Positions 19,027 to 28,296 of a stretch of DNA of 36,921 bases are shown in pieces; position 1 is the stretch's first letter; each line of letters starts with the position of its first letter. The stretch spans positions 1-36,921 of the forward strand of contig JAJXYH010000003.1 in NCBI GenBank assembly GCA_021780675.1, given 5' to 3'. The notes below the pieces were generated by a model. It did no database searches. It was not told the origin of the DNA and worked only from the letters and a program-made list of their open reading frames with translations. The DNA comes from a bacterium (lineage in GTDB: Bacteria > Patescibacteriota > Microgenomatia > Levybacterales > UBA12049). The position numbers and the translations under genes are program-made.

Positions 19027-20391
19027 TTAATTTTTAAGTTCTTTGCCAAGTTCTTCAACCCGTTTTTCTAAATACTCTTTATTATTTTTAGATAGGTCTT
19101 CGTCAATTTCTTCGAATAACTTTTGTAATATTTCACCAATCCTTTTGCTTGGTTTAATTTTAAGAATGTTCATAATGTCATTTCCGTCAACCGCCAAATC
19201 ATTAATCGAAAAAGGTGCAGGTTTTAGTTGCTCTTCGATTTTTTGCTTGAATAATTTAAGCCGCCAACTTTCAGCTGTTTGTGTTCCTCCACCAAGTCTA
19301 TCACCGACTCGAAGATCCATCATATCTTTAACATTTTCAACACCAACACGTCTAATAAATCTTCTTATTGCAGAGTCAGTTTGATTTTCATTCACAGAAA
19401 ACATATGCCATCTAATTAGATTAACAACCTTATCTCTTTCTTTTTTAGAGAATTTAAGCCTATCACAAATTTGCATGGCCATTTTTGCGCCAACCAATTC
19501 ATGATTATGGAAAATGACCAAACCTTCTTCGTCTTTTTTCTCAACTCTTGGTTTACCCGCGTCATGAATTAAGGTTGCAAATTTTACAACCGGATCTGTT
19601 GATGGGCAAAATTTAAGTGATAGTAAATTATGAGTAAAAACATCTTCCGTATGATGTCTGCCGGGGCGTTTTTGAGAGACGTTAACGCCTTCCATAAGTT
19701 CTGGCAAAATGTACTCAAGCAGTTTTAAATCGTATAGCGACATTATTCCTCCGTATGCATTTTTAGAGGATAATATTCTGAATAATTCATTTTTTATTCT
19801 TTCCCAGGAAACATTTTTAATAAGATTTGCATCTTCCAGGATTTTGTTTTTAGTTTCTTCATCAATTGTAAACTTAAGGTCGGTTGCAATTCTTACTGCC
19901 CTTAAGAGCCGCAGTGCGTCTTCTTTAAACCTTAAGTTTGCATCACCAACGGCCCTAATAATTTTTTCATCCATATCCTTTTTCCCGCCAAACGGATCTA
20001 TTAATGTTCCGTCTTTTTGCATTGCAATTGCGTTGATTGTGAAATCACGCCTTTTAAGATCTTCTTCGATATTACGACCCCATGAAACAGATTCGGGGTG
20101 TCTTTTATCCTTGTATTCACCATCGTTTCTAAAAGTAGTTACTTCAATTACAGCAGCCTTTTTATCTATCTCTGTTGGAATTCCAACAGTGCCAAATTGG
20201 TTATCATAAAAACTGTCGGGAAATATTTTAACTATTTCATCAGGAGTTGCATTGGTTGTTAAGTCCCAATCCTTAACACTCCTTTTCAATAATAAATCTC
20301 TTACGCTTCCTCCTACGATAAAAACTTGAAAGCCTTCTTTTTCCAGATTTTCATAAACTTTTAAAACACTTTCGGGAATTGAGGTTTCCAT
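19027..20391 (-). CDS. cca: CCA tRNA nucleotidyltransferase / poly(A) polymerase family with HD domain
   Basis: FIVGGSVRDLLLKRSVKDWDLTTNATPDEI, RRDFTINAIAM, ATLIHDAGKPR; start moved to METSIPES (20391). Confidence 0.92.
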   Translation of the reverse strand: METSIPESVLKVYENLEKEGFQVFIVGGSVRDLLLKRSVKDWDLTTNATPDEIVKIFPDSFYDNQFGTVGIPTEIDKKAAVIEVTTFRNDGEYKDKRHPESVSWGRNIEEDLKRRDFTINAIAMQKDGTLIDPFGGKKDMDEKIIRAVGDANLRFKEDALRLLRAVRIATDLKFTIDEETKNKILEDANLIKNVSWERIKNELFRILSSKNAYGGIMSLYDLKLLEYILPELMEGVNVSQKRPGRHHTEDVFTHNLLSLKFCPSTDPVVKFATLIHDAGKPRVEKKDEEGLVIFHNHELVGAKMAMQICDRLKFSKKERDKVVNLIRWHMFSVNENQTDSAIRRFIRRVGVENVKDMMDLRVGDRLGGGTQTAESWRLKLFKQKIEEQLKPAPFSINDLAVDGNDIMNILKIKPSKRIGEILQKLFEEIDEDLSKNNKEYLEKRVEELGKELKN

Positions 20392-20446
20392 ACTATTGAT
20401 GCCTGTCTTAGGCTTTGATATAGTATAGCAGAACAAAGCCGAAAGT

Positions 20447-22069
20447 ATGAAATGGGAAGTTGTATCCAAACAAAAGCAAAAAGATCTGATTAAAAATCTT
20501 CTTATAAACCGTGGAATAGAATCCAATAGAGAAATAGATGAGTTTTTACATCCGGAATTAGCAAAAGTTACTGCAAAAAATGTTGAAATCAATATAGCAG
20601 GTCTTAAGAAAGCGGTTACAAGAATTAACCAGGCAATTAAAGGTAAGCAAAAAATTATAATTTACGGAGATTACGATGTAGACGGAGTTTGTGCATCAGC
20701 GATTCTTTGGGAAATTTTAAATGATTTAGGTGCTCAAGTTTTACCGTTTATTCCAAGCAGGTTTGAACAAGGCTATGGTCTTTCAAAAGAGGGTATTGAA
20801 ACTTTAATTTCGGAAAATAGAGTTGATTTAATTATTACCGTTGATAACGGAATTGTTGCAAACAATGCAGTGGAGTTTGCAAATTCAAAAGGAATAGATG
20901 TAATTATTACCGATCATCATACTCCTTCTAAAACTTTACCAAATGCATGTTCAATCGTTCATACAACTAAATTATGCGGGGCGGGAGTAGCTTACTTGCT
21001 GGCGCAAGAGTTCAAAGTTGAGCAAAGTGAACATCTTGAGCTGGTTGCTTTGGCAACGGTAGCAGATCTTGTACCCCTGACTAATGCAAACAGAACGCTT
21101 TTGTATTTTGGATTACAAAGTTTAAGAAAAACAAAAAGACCCGGTCTTTTGGCATTATTTCAAAGCGCGGGAATTAGTGCAAAAGATATAGGAGTTTATG
21201 AAATTGGACACATTATCGCACCAAGGTTAAATGCAATGGGTAGAATGGAAAATGCAACAGACTCCTTGCGCCTTATTTGTACTACCAATAAAAATAGGGC
21301 AACGGATTTGGCAAGAACATTATCTAATACAAATTTTCAAAGACAACAAGCAACAATAGAATCTTTAAGTCTAGCAAGAGAAAAAGTAAATAAAAAAAAC
21401 TTGAAAAAATTAATTTTTGTTGAGGATGAAAAATTTCAGCAGGGAATTGTTGGGCTTGTCGCGGGAAGATTGGTAGAAGAATATTATCTTCCGTCAATTG
21501 TTATATCAAGGGGCAGTAGGTACAGTAAAGCCTCGGCAAGAAGTGTTAAGGGATTTAATATTACGGAGTTTTTAAGAGGTGCAAAAGATTTGTTAGTAGA
21601 CGTTGGTGGTCATCCGATGGCAGCAGGTTTTACTGTAGAAACAGAAAAGCTGGAGGCTTTAGAAGAAAAATTGTTAATTGAAATTGAGAAAAAACTTAAT
21701 GTAAAAGATCTTGAGAAAAGTTTAAGAATAGATATGCAACTTTTTGAAGATTTAATAACGCTTAAAACTTATCATGACTTACAGCAATTGGCTCCATTTG
21801 GAATGGGAAATCCCGAACCGACATTTTTAACCAAGAATTTGATAGTCGAAAATATCAGAATAATTGGTAATGACGGAAAACATCTAAAGCTTCAATTTAA
21901 AACTCAAAATTCAAATTTAAAAATTGACGGAATATATTTTAAGGGAGCGGAAAAAGTTAAATTAAATGTCGGAGAAAGGGTAGATATCGTTTATACACTA
22001 GATAAAAATGTCTGGAACGGTAACACGAATTTACAGCTGAAGATAAAGGATGTAAAAGATGCTAATTAG
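20447..22069 (+). CDS. recJ: single-stranded-DNA-specific exonuclease RecJ
   Basis: IIIYGDYDVDGVCASAIL, LIITVDNGIV, VIITDHHTPSKTLP, GGHPMAAGFTVE. Confidence 0.94.
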   Translation: MKWEVVSKQKQKDLIKNLLINRGIESNREIDEFLHPELAKVTAKNVEINIAGLKKAVTRINQAIKGKQKIIIYGDYDVDGVCASAILWEILNDLGAQVLPFIPSRFEQGYGLSKEGIETLISENRVDLIITVDNGIVANNAVEFANSKGIDVIITDHHTPSKTLPNACSIVHTTKLCGAGVAYLLAQEFKVEQSEHLELVALATVADLVPLTNANRTLLYFGLQSLRKTKRPGLLALFQSAGISAKDIGVYEIGHIIAPRLNAMGRMENATDSLRLICTTNKNRATDLARTLSNTNFQRQQATIESLSLAREKVNKKNLKKLIFVEDEKFQQGIVGLVAGRLVEEYYLPSIVISRGSRYSKASARSVKGFNITEFLRGAKDLLVDVGGHPMAAGFTVETEKLEALEEKLLIEIEKKLNVKDLEKSLRIDMQLFEDLITLKTYHDLQQLAPFGMGNPEPTFLTKNLIVENIRIIGNDGKHLKLQFKTQNSNLKIDGIYFKGAEKVKLNVGERVDIVYTLDKNVWNGNTNLQLKIKDVKDAN

Positions 22070-23541
22070 AAGAAAGTGGTATTTCTTCTGGCCTGTTTTT
22101 GATAATCAAGGAGTCTATTAAGTTCGTTTTCATTAATTCCGTAAATTTCTTCAGGGAATAATCCTTCGATTACACCATTTTTTACCATTCTTCTTATCTC
22201 GAAGTCTTCATGAGCCAGTTCATCTCTGTATTTATAATTCAATAGCTCATCATAAGTAAAAATTAGAGTTTCCAGCCTTGATCCTTTAACCATTAGGTCT
22301 AATTTAACAACTTCAAGAAGCGTAGAACTTCCGGGATGTTCGGCGCTAAAACCTGCACCCTGAGTGCTATCTTCTGTTTTTAATATTTTAACTAAACCGT
22401 CTTTACTGTCTCTTCCTGCTGCCTCAATTTTTCTTTTAAGCCTTATGGCATCCTGTCTATTTCTAACAACGAACCACCAACCTTTCATATCTTCTATGGA
22501 GGTTGTTGGATCTTGTTCACCCTTTCTAAATAATTTACCTATCGAAGAAAGAAAATCTTTTTCAGGTCTACTTTCGAATGCAACAGGAATTTCCTCACCG
22601 TTGTAATCCATAATTCTTTGAGGCAAATGAGTAAGTCTATAATAATAGCCGGACCTTTTAGGATTATGGTTTGCAAGTTTCCTTTTTGCTTCTTCTTCAT
22701 CCACCTCTTCAACTCTAGTGCACTCGTAAGTATCAGATGAATGCCTACTTAATAAAACAGTATCTTTAGATGCTCCTTTACCGTAATTTTGCGACCAAAC
22801 ATGTTCCTCAAGAAATGAAACAAAAGGATCGGATTCTGTTTCAGCATCTTTTTTCGTTCTTTTTTGATTTAGTTCCTCTTCTTCACGTCTACTTTTATCA
22901 AGTTGTGCCGCGAGCTGCATTAAGACTAATTTTCTTTTAGCCTCAAACCTTACTCTTTTATCATTTTGAGGGTCCAGCATTAAACGCATAAGATCTACAA
23001 CGTCATTTGTGCTTTTTACTTCTTCTGCAATATCAATCCTGTTGGCAAAAGGTTCTAAAATACCGTGTCTTAAATAAGAACCGATAAATCTATCTGCGGC
23101 TTTGCCGAAATCTGCAATTTTACCTGCTTTTCTACCTTCTTTGAACATAAAAATTTTTGCAATTTCTGCGTTTGCATGTCCTCTTAATTGATCAAGTTTA
23201 CTCTCATCATTTAACGCTTCTATAGCTTCACTAGGGGAGTCAACGCCTAATAAATTATCAATTAAATCAAGATCCGAAACGTTTTGTAATAATTCCGGGT
23301 TATGTATCTTAAAATATCGTTTGGTTTGATTTAACGTTCTTAATGCCTGTCGATTGCTTCTAAAATAATCTAAATTTACGTCAGAAACTGATTCGATATA
23401 TGCATTATAAAGTCCAGGTAGGATTTGAACGAAATTGTCAACAGCAGCAGGACGTTCCCCCTCACCAAGCGTGGGAAAACTTCTTTGTACTCTTTTGGGC
23501 TTTTTTTCTTGTTCAGGAACTGGTCCTAATGTTTCCGTCAT
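22066..23541 (-). CDS. uncharacterised protein; C-terminal third has RelA/SpoT-like motif order (tentative)
   Basis: Long ORF; start moved to the internal ATG (MTETLGPV). FESRPEKDFLSSIGKLFRKG...SIEDMKGWWFVVRNRQDAIRL...VKGSRLETLIFTYDE...ELAHEDFEIRR. Confidence 0.8.
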   Translation of the reverse strand: MTETLGPVPEQEKKPKRVQRSFPTLGEGERPAAVDNFVQILPGLYNAYIESVSDVNLDYFRSNRQALRTLNQTKRYFKIHNPELLQNVSDLDLIDNLLGVDSPSEAIEALNDESKLDQLRGHANAEIAKIFMFKEGRKAGKIADFGKAADRFIGSYLRHGILEPFANRIDIAEEVKSTNDVVDLMRLMLDPQNDKRVRFEAKRKLVLMQLAAQLDKSRREEEELNQKRTKKDAETESDPFVSFLEEHVWSQNYGKGASKDTVLLSRHSSDTYECTRVEEVDEEEAKRKLANHNPKRSGYYYRLTHLPQRIMDYNGEEIPVAFESRPEKDFLSSIGKLFRKGEQDPTTSIEDMKGWWFVVRNRQDAIRLKRKIEAAGRDSKDGLVKILKTEDSTQGAGFSAEHPGSSTLLEVVKLDLMVKGSRLETLIFTYDELLNYKYRDELAHEDFEIRRMVKNGVIEGLFPEEIYGINENELNRLLDYQKQARRNTTFF

Positions 23542-23556
23542 AATACTATAAGACAA

Positions 23557-23607
23557 ATATTATCATTTTAGCTTCGTCTTGTCAAGTTATGTGTTTTCAG
23601 GTATGAT
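23557..23607. promoter_or_regulatory. divergent promoters with superimposed -35 elements
   Basis: Plus: TTGTCA (23579-23584)-N17-TATGAT (23602-23607), ATG 23617. Minus: TTGACA (23585-23580)-N17-TAATAT (23562-23557), ATG 23541. Confidence 0.7.
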
Positions 23608-23616
23608 GTAGTGGTT

Positions 23617-25047
23617 ATGGCTGAAATTAAAGCTAGGATATTATCTTCTCAAGTTGCCAATCACGTTGACGGAACCGTGAAGCTAAATGGCTGGGTAAAT
23701 ATCAGGCGTGACCACGGAAAGCTTATATTTTTTGATCTTCGGGACAAGGATGGTTTAGTTCAAGTTGTAGTCATTCCAAGCTCGTCAAAAGAGGCTTATG
23801 AAGTAGCACAAGATATTAGACCTGAATATGTTGTAGAAGTCGTTGGAAAGGTAAATAAGAGGCCAGAAGGCACTATAAATAAGGACTTGGCAAGTGGCAC
23901 AGTTGAGCTTGAGGCTAAAGAGATCAAAGTGCTAAATAAGTCCGAAACACCACCATTTGATGTTACTTCCGGCGGGTTGGATATTGATGAGGAAGTTAGA
24001 CTTAAATATAGGTATTTAGATTTAAGAAGACCCCGCATGCAGCAAAATTTAAAACTAAGAAGTGATTATATGCAGGCTTTAAGGCAAGCTTTGGTAAAAA
24101 GGGAATTTTTAGAAATTGAAACACCGCTTTTATCTAAAGCAACCATGGAAGGGGCAAGAGATTTTATTGTTCCTTCAAGGTTTCAGCCAGGTAAATTTTA
24201 TGCTCTTCCACAAAGCCCACAACAATATAAACAGCTTTTAATGGTTGGGGGAATGGAGCGTTACTTTCAGTTTCCCCATTGTTTAAGAGATGAAGATCCA
24301 AGAGCGGATCGTGGATTTGAATTTACACAGCTTGATTTAGAGATGAGTTTTGTAACAAGAGAAGATGTAATAGAAACTGTAGAAGCAGTTGTAGTTGAAG
24401 CGGTAAAAGCAGTTAACGGAAAGTTAAAGAACGATAAATTTCCTGTTTTTTCATATGCGGATGCGATGAAAAAATTTGGTTCCGATAAATTTGATTTGCG
24501 AACCGAAGAAGAAAAGAAAAACGGAACACTTGCATTTGCTTGGGTTATAAACTTTCCCTTTTTTAGGCCGGTAAGTAAAACAGAAGTTTCCGATAAATAT
24601 GACAGTAAAAGTAAATGGACTTTTACACATAACCCTTTTAGCATGCCGATTCCGGAGCACATAGATTGGTTTTTAAAAGGAGAAAATATAGATAAAATCC
24701 TAACCACGCAGTATGATTTGGTGTGTAATGGATTAGAGGCTGGCGGCGGAAGCATCAGAGCTCATACGCCGGAACTTCTAAGAACAACCTATAAAATAAT
24801 GGGATACACCGATAAACAAATTGAAGAAAGTATAGGCCATATGTTAGAGGCATTTTCTTATGGTGCGCCTCCACATGGTGGAATTGCTTTAGGACTTGAT
24901 AGGCATGTAGCACTTTTAAGAGGAGAATCTTCGATTAAAGAAACTATGGCATTTCCTATGACGTCAACTGGTAGAACAGCAGTTATGGATGCGCCGGCAA
25001 AAGTATCGGATGAACAACTTCTCGAACTGAAAATAAAATTCACTTAG
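23617..25047 (+). CDS. aspS: aspartyl-tRNA synthetase lacking the bacterial GAD insertion domain
   Basis: GWVNIRRDHGKLIFFDLRDKDGLVQVV, YRYLDLRRPRMQQNL, GARDFIVPSRFQPGKFYALPQSPQQYKQLLMV, GLDRHVALLRGESSIKETMAFP. Confidence 0.94.
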   Translation: MAEIKARILSSQVANHVDGTVKLNGWVNIRRDHGKLIFFDLRDKDGLVQVVVIPSSSKEAYEVAQDIRPEYVVEVVGKVNKRPEGTINKDLASGTVELEAKEIKVLNKSETPPFDVTSGGLDIDEEVRLKYRYLDLRRPRMQQNLKLRSDYMQALRQALVKREFLEIETPLLSKATMEGARDFIVPSRFQPGKFYALPQSPQQYKQLLMVGGMERYFQFPHCLRDEDPRADRGFEFTQLDLEMSFVTREDVIETVEAVVVEAVKAVNGKLKNDKFPVFSYADAMKKFGSDKFDLRTEEEKKNGTLAFAWVINFPFFRPVSKTEVSDKYDSKSKWTFTHNPFSMPIPEHIDWFLKGENIDKILTTQYDLVCNGLEAGGGSIRAHTPELLRTTYKIMGYTDKQIEESIGHMLEAFSYGAPPHGGIALGLDRHVALLRGESSIKETMAFPMTSTGRTAVMDAPAKVSDEQLLELKIKFT

Positions 25048-25053
25048 TAGTTG

Positions 25054-25989
25054 ATGAAAAAACCTAAGCTTTTAGGAAAGTTTATTGAAATTGATTTTCT
25101 GTTATTTACCCCATTAATATTATTTTGTTTAATAATAATTTTAGGTTTTACGGATTTGATTTTTCAAATTTATAATTTTCAAAATAAAACTCAAAATTTA
25201 CCTTTTGTAACCTCAAAAGAAGCAAAAATTCCGGTTATAAAATTAGATTTTGTACCACAGATTAGCGCAAAAGGTGCAATTATTATGGATGCTGATTCTA
25301 AGGTTTTATTATATTCCAAAAATCCATATCTAAGATTTTCAACAGCCTCAACTACAAAAATTATGACATCATTAACAGCTCTTGATTACTTTAAAAAGGA
25401 TCAAATTTTAACAGTAAGACAGGCAACAGGTGAGGGATCGGTTTTGGGATTACAAAAGGATCAGCAATTCACCTTTGAAAATTTGCTTTATGCCATGCTT
25501 TTGCCTTCTGCAAACGATGCGGCTTTAGCGATTTCACAAAATTATCCGAATGGAGAAAACGCATTCATAGATAAAATGAATACTAAAGCAAATTCTTTAA
25601 AATTATATAATACGCATTATTCGGATCCGGCCGGTCTTGAGGATTCAGGAGATTTCACAACACCTTTTGATTTGGCAAGGCTTGCTTCTTTCGCGATACA
25701 AAATTCCGAATTTAAAAAAATTGTAGGTACAAAAGAATTTACAATTTCCGATCTTTTAGGGAATACTTATAATTTAAAAAATCTAAATATACTTTTAGGA
25801 GAAGACGGAGTAAATGGGGTAAAAACAGGCTATACAGAGGAAGCGGGACAGGTATTAGTTACTTCTAAGCTAGAGAAAGGTAAAACAATTATAATTGTTG
25901 TAATGGGAAGTAAGGATAGGTTTTTGGATACGCAGGTTCTATTAAATTTAGTTTCAAATAACCTCAGTTACTTATCGATCCATCCGTAA
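25054..25989 (+). CDS. dacA: D-alanyl-D-alanine carboxypeptidase (peptidase S11)
   Basis: STTK (SxxK), SAND (SxN), VKTGYT (KTG) motifs, N-terminal TM segment. Confidence 0.9.
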   Translation: MKKPKLLGKFIEIDFLLFTPLILFCLIIILGFTDLIFQIYNFQNKTQNLPFVTSKEAKIPVIKLDFVPQISAKGAIIMDADSKVLLYSKNPYLRFSTASTTKIMTSLTALDYFKKDQILTVRQATGEGSVLGLQKDQQFTFENLLYAMLLPSANDAALAISQNYPNGENAFIDKMNTKANSLKLYNTHYSDPAGLEDSGDFTTPFDLARLASFAIQNSEFKKIVGTKEFTISDLLGNTYNLKNLNILLGEDGVNGVKTGYTEEAGQVLVTSKLEKGKTIIIVVMGSKDRFLDTQVLLNLVSNNLSYLSIHP

Positions 25990-27013
25990 TAGCAGAAACA
26001 TAGGCATAAAAGTTATTATCTCCGGAAAAAATATAGATTGGCATTAAAAAGTCTTGGGGTTGTACTGAAATATAATAGGCAAGAATAACATTATTTATAT
26101 TAATATTGTTTGATTGACCGTTGTATGATGCAACATATGCCTTACCTTGTTTTAATTCGTTAAACGCCTGATCTGCGGTTTTAATATTATAGCTTGCTGA
26201 TTCTTTTGTTGGTATTTGATGAACATAACTTGCAGCAACAATTTGAGCTAGATTTCCGCCGGCAGTAAGAATATTAATATTGGACTGGTTCGGCTTTTCA
26301 TAATATATTGGCAGATTGTCAATATCTTTTTGGAAAATACTTACTTGAATTACTTGCGTTCTAGATAAACTGGAAGCCTTAATTAATGTACCATTTGATA
26401 TTGCATATAATGTTGTTTTAGTTTTTTCAGAGTCTAAATCATCTACTGATCCCATGCTTGCAACTAAGCTGTTTGCTAAATTTATTGCGGTTGGTTGATC
26501 AGGTAAGTTTTTTCCCGACATAACTCCGGGATCATTCATATAATTTGATGTAATTGTAAAATCACCTGATACAATATTTGCACTTAAACTTTCGCCTATA
26601 GCGCCAGAGCGCGTATCATTATTCCATTGATATATATTGTCCGAAATTTGTTTATATGACGAATTAAAACCAATTTTTCCCGCCTTATCATTCATTCTAT
26701 TAATATCTAAAAGATTGGGTATATTTTGTTGCATTCGATAAACATTTATTACTTGTGGAAAACTAGGTAGGCTACCTGACAACGTATTTATGTTATATGT
26801 AAATTTATCACTCGGAATTCCGTTGGGAAATGTTTGAGGTGGAAGTAGTCCAAAAGCAGAACTTGCTTTGGGAGGTGGAGGTGGATAAAAAGTATTTTTT
26901 AATATTAAAATTAAATTAAAAATAATAAGAGCAATAATTAAAAACACTAAAAAAATTGCAGCATACTTCATAAATTTTCTGGTTTCTTGACTAGCATCAC
27001 TAAGTGTAGGCAT
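25964..27013 (-). CDS. uncharacterised membrane-anchored extracytoplasmic protein
   Basis: MPTLSDASQETRKFMKYAAIFLVFLIIALIIFNLILIL TM anchor, PPPPP linker, soluble domain; start moved to 27013. Confidence 0.75.
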   Translation of the reverse strand: MPTLSDASQETRKFMKYAAIFLVFLIIALIIFNLILILKNTFYPPPPPKASSAFGLLPPQTFPNGIPSDKFTYNINTLSGSLPSFPQVINVYRMQQNIPNLLDINRMNDKAGKIGFNSSYKQISDNIYQWNNDTRSGAIGESLSANIVSGDFTITSNYMNDPGVMSGKNLPDQPTAINLANSLVASMGSVDDLDSEKTKTTLYAISNGTLIKASSLSRTQVIQVSIFQKDIDNLPIYYEKPNQSNINILTAGGNLAQIVAASYVHQIPTKESASYNIKTADQAFNELKQGKAYVASYNGQSNNININNVILAYYISVQPQDFLMPIYIFSGDNNFYAYVSAITDGSISN

Positions 27014-27016
27014 ATA

Positions 27017-27049
27017 TTGAGTATAGAAAAAAATTAAGTTACAATGCAA
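27017..27049. promoter_or_regulatory. interleaved divergent promoters for gltX and the 27013 minus gene
   Basis: Plus: TTGAGT (27017-27022)-N17-TACAAT (27040-27045), ATG 27055. Minus: TTGCAT (27049-27044)-N18-TATACT (27025-27020), ATG 27013. Confidence 0.6.
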
Positions 27050-27054
27050 GAAGT

Positions 27055-28296
27055 ATGGTAAAAGTAAGATTTGCTCCAAGTCCAACCGGATATATGCATA
27101 TTGGGGGTGTAAGAACTGCATTGTTTAATTATTTACTAGCGTATAAAAATAAAGGTGAATTCTATTTAAGAATTGAAGATACCGATCAAAAAAGATTAGT
27201 AAAGGAATCGGAAGAAATTATTTATAAAACATTAGAGTGGCTAGGGCTAAAATGGGAAGGAGATGTCGTTAGGCAATCGGAAAGGTTGGATTTGTACAAA
27301 AAATATACCCAAGAATTATTGGATAAAAAAATTGCTCATAAAAAGGAGGGCGCAGTTTGGGTAAAATTACCGGAAGAAAAAGAATTCACTTGGACAGATT
27401 TGGTGGGAAGTAAAAAAATTTCTTTCAAAGGTAAAGATGTAGATGAATTTGTTATTTTAAAATCGGATGGATTCCCGACTTATCATTTAGCAAACGTTAT
27501 TGATGATTCAGCTATGAAAATAACACATGTTTTACGCGGAGAAGAATGGATTTCCTCAACACCCAAACATATTTATTTATATGAGGTTTTGGGTTTGAAG
27601 CAGCCTGAATTTGCCCATTTGCCGGTTATTTTAGGTCCTGATCATGCAAAGCTTTCTAAAAGACACGGAGCAAAATCCGTTTTTGATTACAGAGATGAAG
27701 GATTTGTTAAAGAATCAATTTTAAATTTTATTGCACTTTTGGGCTGGAATCCCGGGGAAGACAGGGAGCAGATGAGTATGGATGAAATGATTGATTTATT
27801 TGATATCAAAGATATCAATACTGCAAACCCTATATTTGATACAAAAAAAATGGAGTGGCTTAACGGAGTTTGGATAAGAACTTTAAATGAAGAAAAGAAG
27901 TTAAAAGATAGACTTGAAGAGTTTTATAAAAATGAAAAAGATGTGTTGTCTAAATTAAATGCGGAAAAAGGATGTGATTTGGTAAATGCTGCCGCTTCAA
28001 GAATGCGAAAGCTATCAGATTTTAAAAGCTTAATTGATTTTAAATATAATCGTAAATTGACAAAGGAAGAAAAAGAAAATGCTAAAACGCTTCTGGAATT
28101 TTTAAACACTAAATTAGGCAATGATTGGGACAGCGATGAACTACTCTTAGTAATTAAAGAATTTAGTAAAAATTATGCTGTAAATTTTAAAAATATCTTT
28201 TTCTTATTAACAGGGAAAGAACAGGGGATTGGAATTTTGGAATTAAACGAAATATTCGGGAAAGAATTTTTTATTGGAAATCTTAAACGTGAATAA
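27055..28296 (+). CDS. gltX: glutamyl-tRNA synthetase
   Basis: VRFAPSPTGYMHIGGVRTALFNYL (HIGH) and KLSKRHGAKSV (KMSKS-type). Confidence 0.95.
   Translation: MVKVRFAPSPTGYMHIGGVRTALFNYLLAYKNKGEFYLRIEDTDQKRLVKESEEIIYKTLEWLGLKWEGDVVRQSERLDLYKKYTQELLDKKIAHKKEGAVWVKLPEEKEFTWTDLVGSKKISFKGKDVDEFVILKSDGFPTYHLANVIDDSAMKITHVLRGEEWISSTPKHIYLYEVLGLKQPEFAHLPVILGPDHAKLSKRHGAKSVFDYRDEGFVKESILNFIALLGWNPGEDREQMSMDEMIDLFDIKDINTANPIFDTKKMEWLNGVWIRTLNEEKKLKDRLEEFYKNEKDVLSKLNAEKGCDLVNAAASRMRKLSDFKSLIDFKYNRKLTKEEKENAKTLLEFLNTKLGNDWDSDELLLVIKEFSKNYAVNFKNIFFLLTGKEQGIGILELNEIFGKEFFIGNLKRE

Noticed and set aside
19709-20209. 166-aa plus-strand ORF (and 19043..19384) opposite cca
   Set aside because: Antisense shadow of a conserved gene; no recognisable motif.
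20411-20440. GGCTTTG...CAAAGCC inverted repeat between cca and recJ as an operator
   Set aside because: Only 7 bp per arm, 16 bp apart; it spans a plausible -10 but is too weak to claim without conservation.
24267-24755. 162-aa minus-strand ORF inside aspS (also 24451..24660, 23796..24038, 24858..25043)
   Set aside because: Antisense to strongly recognisable AspRS; no family resemblance, Ser/Leu-rich composition typical of antisense translation.
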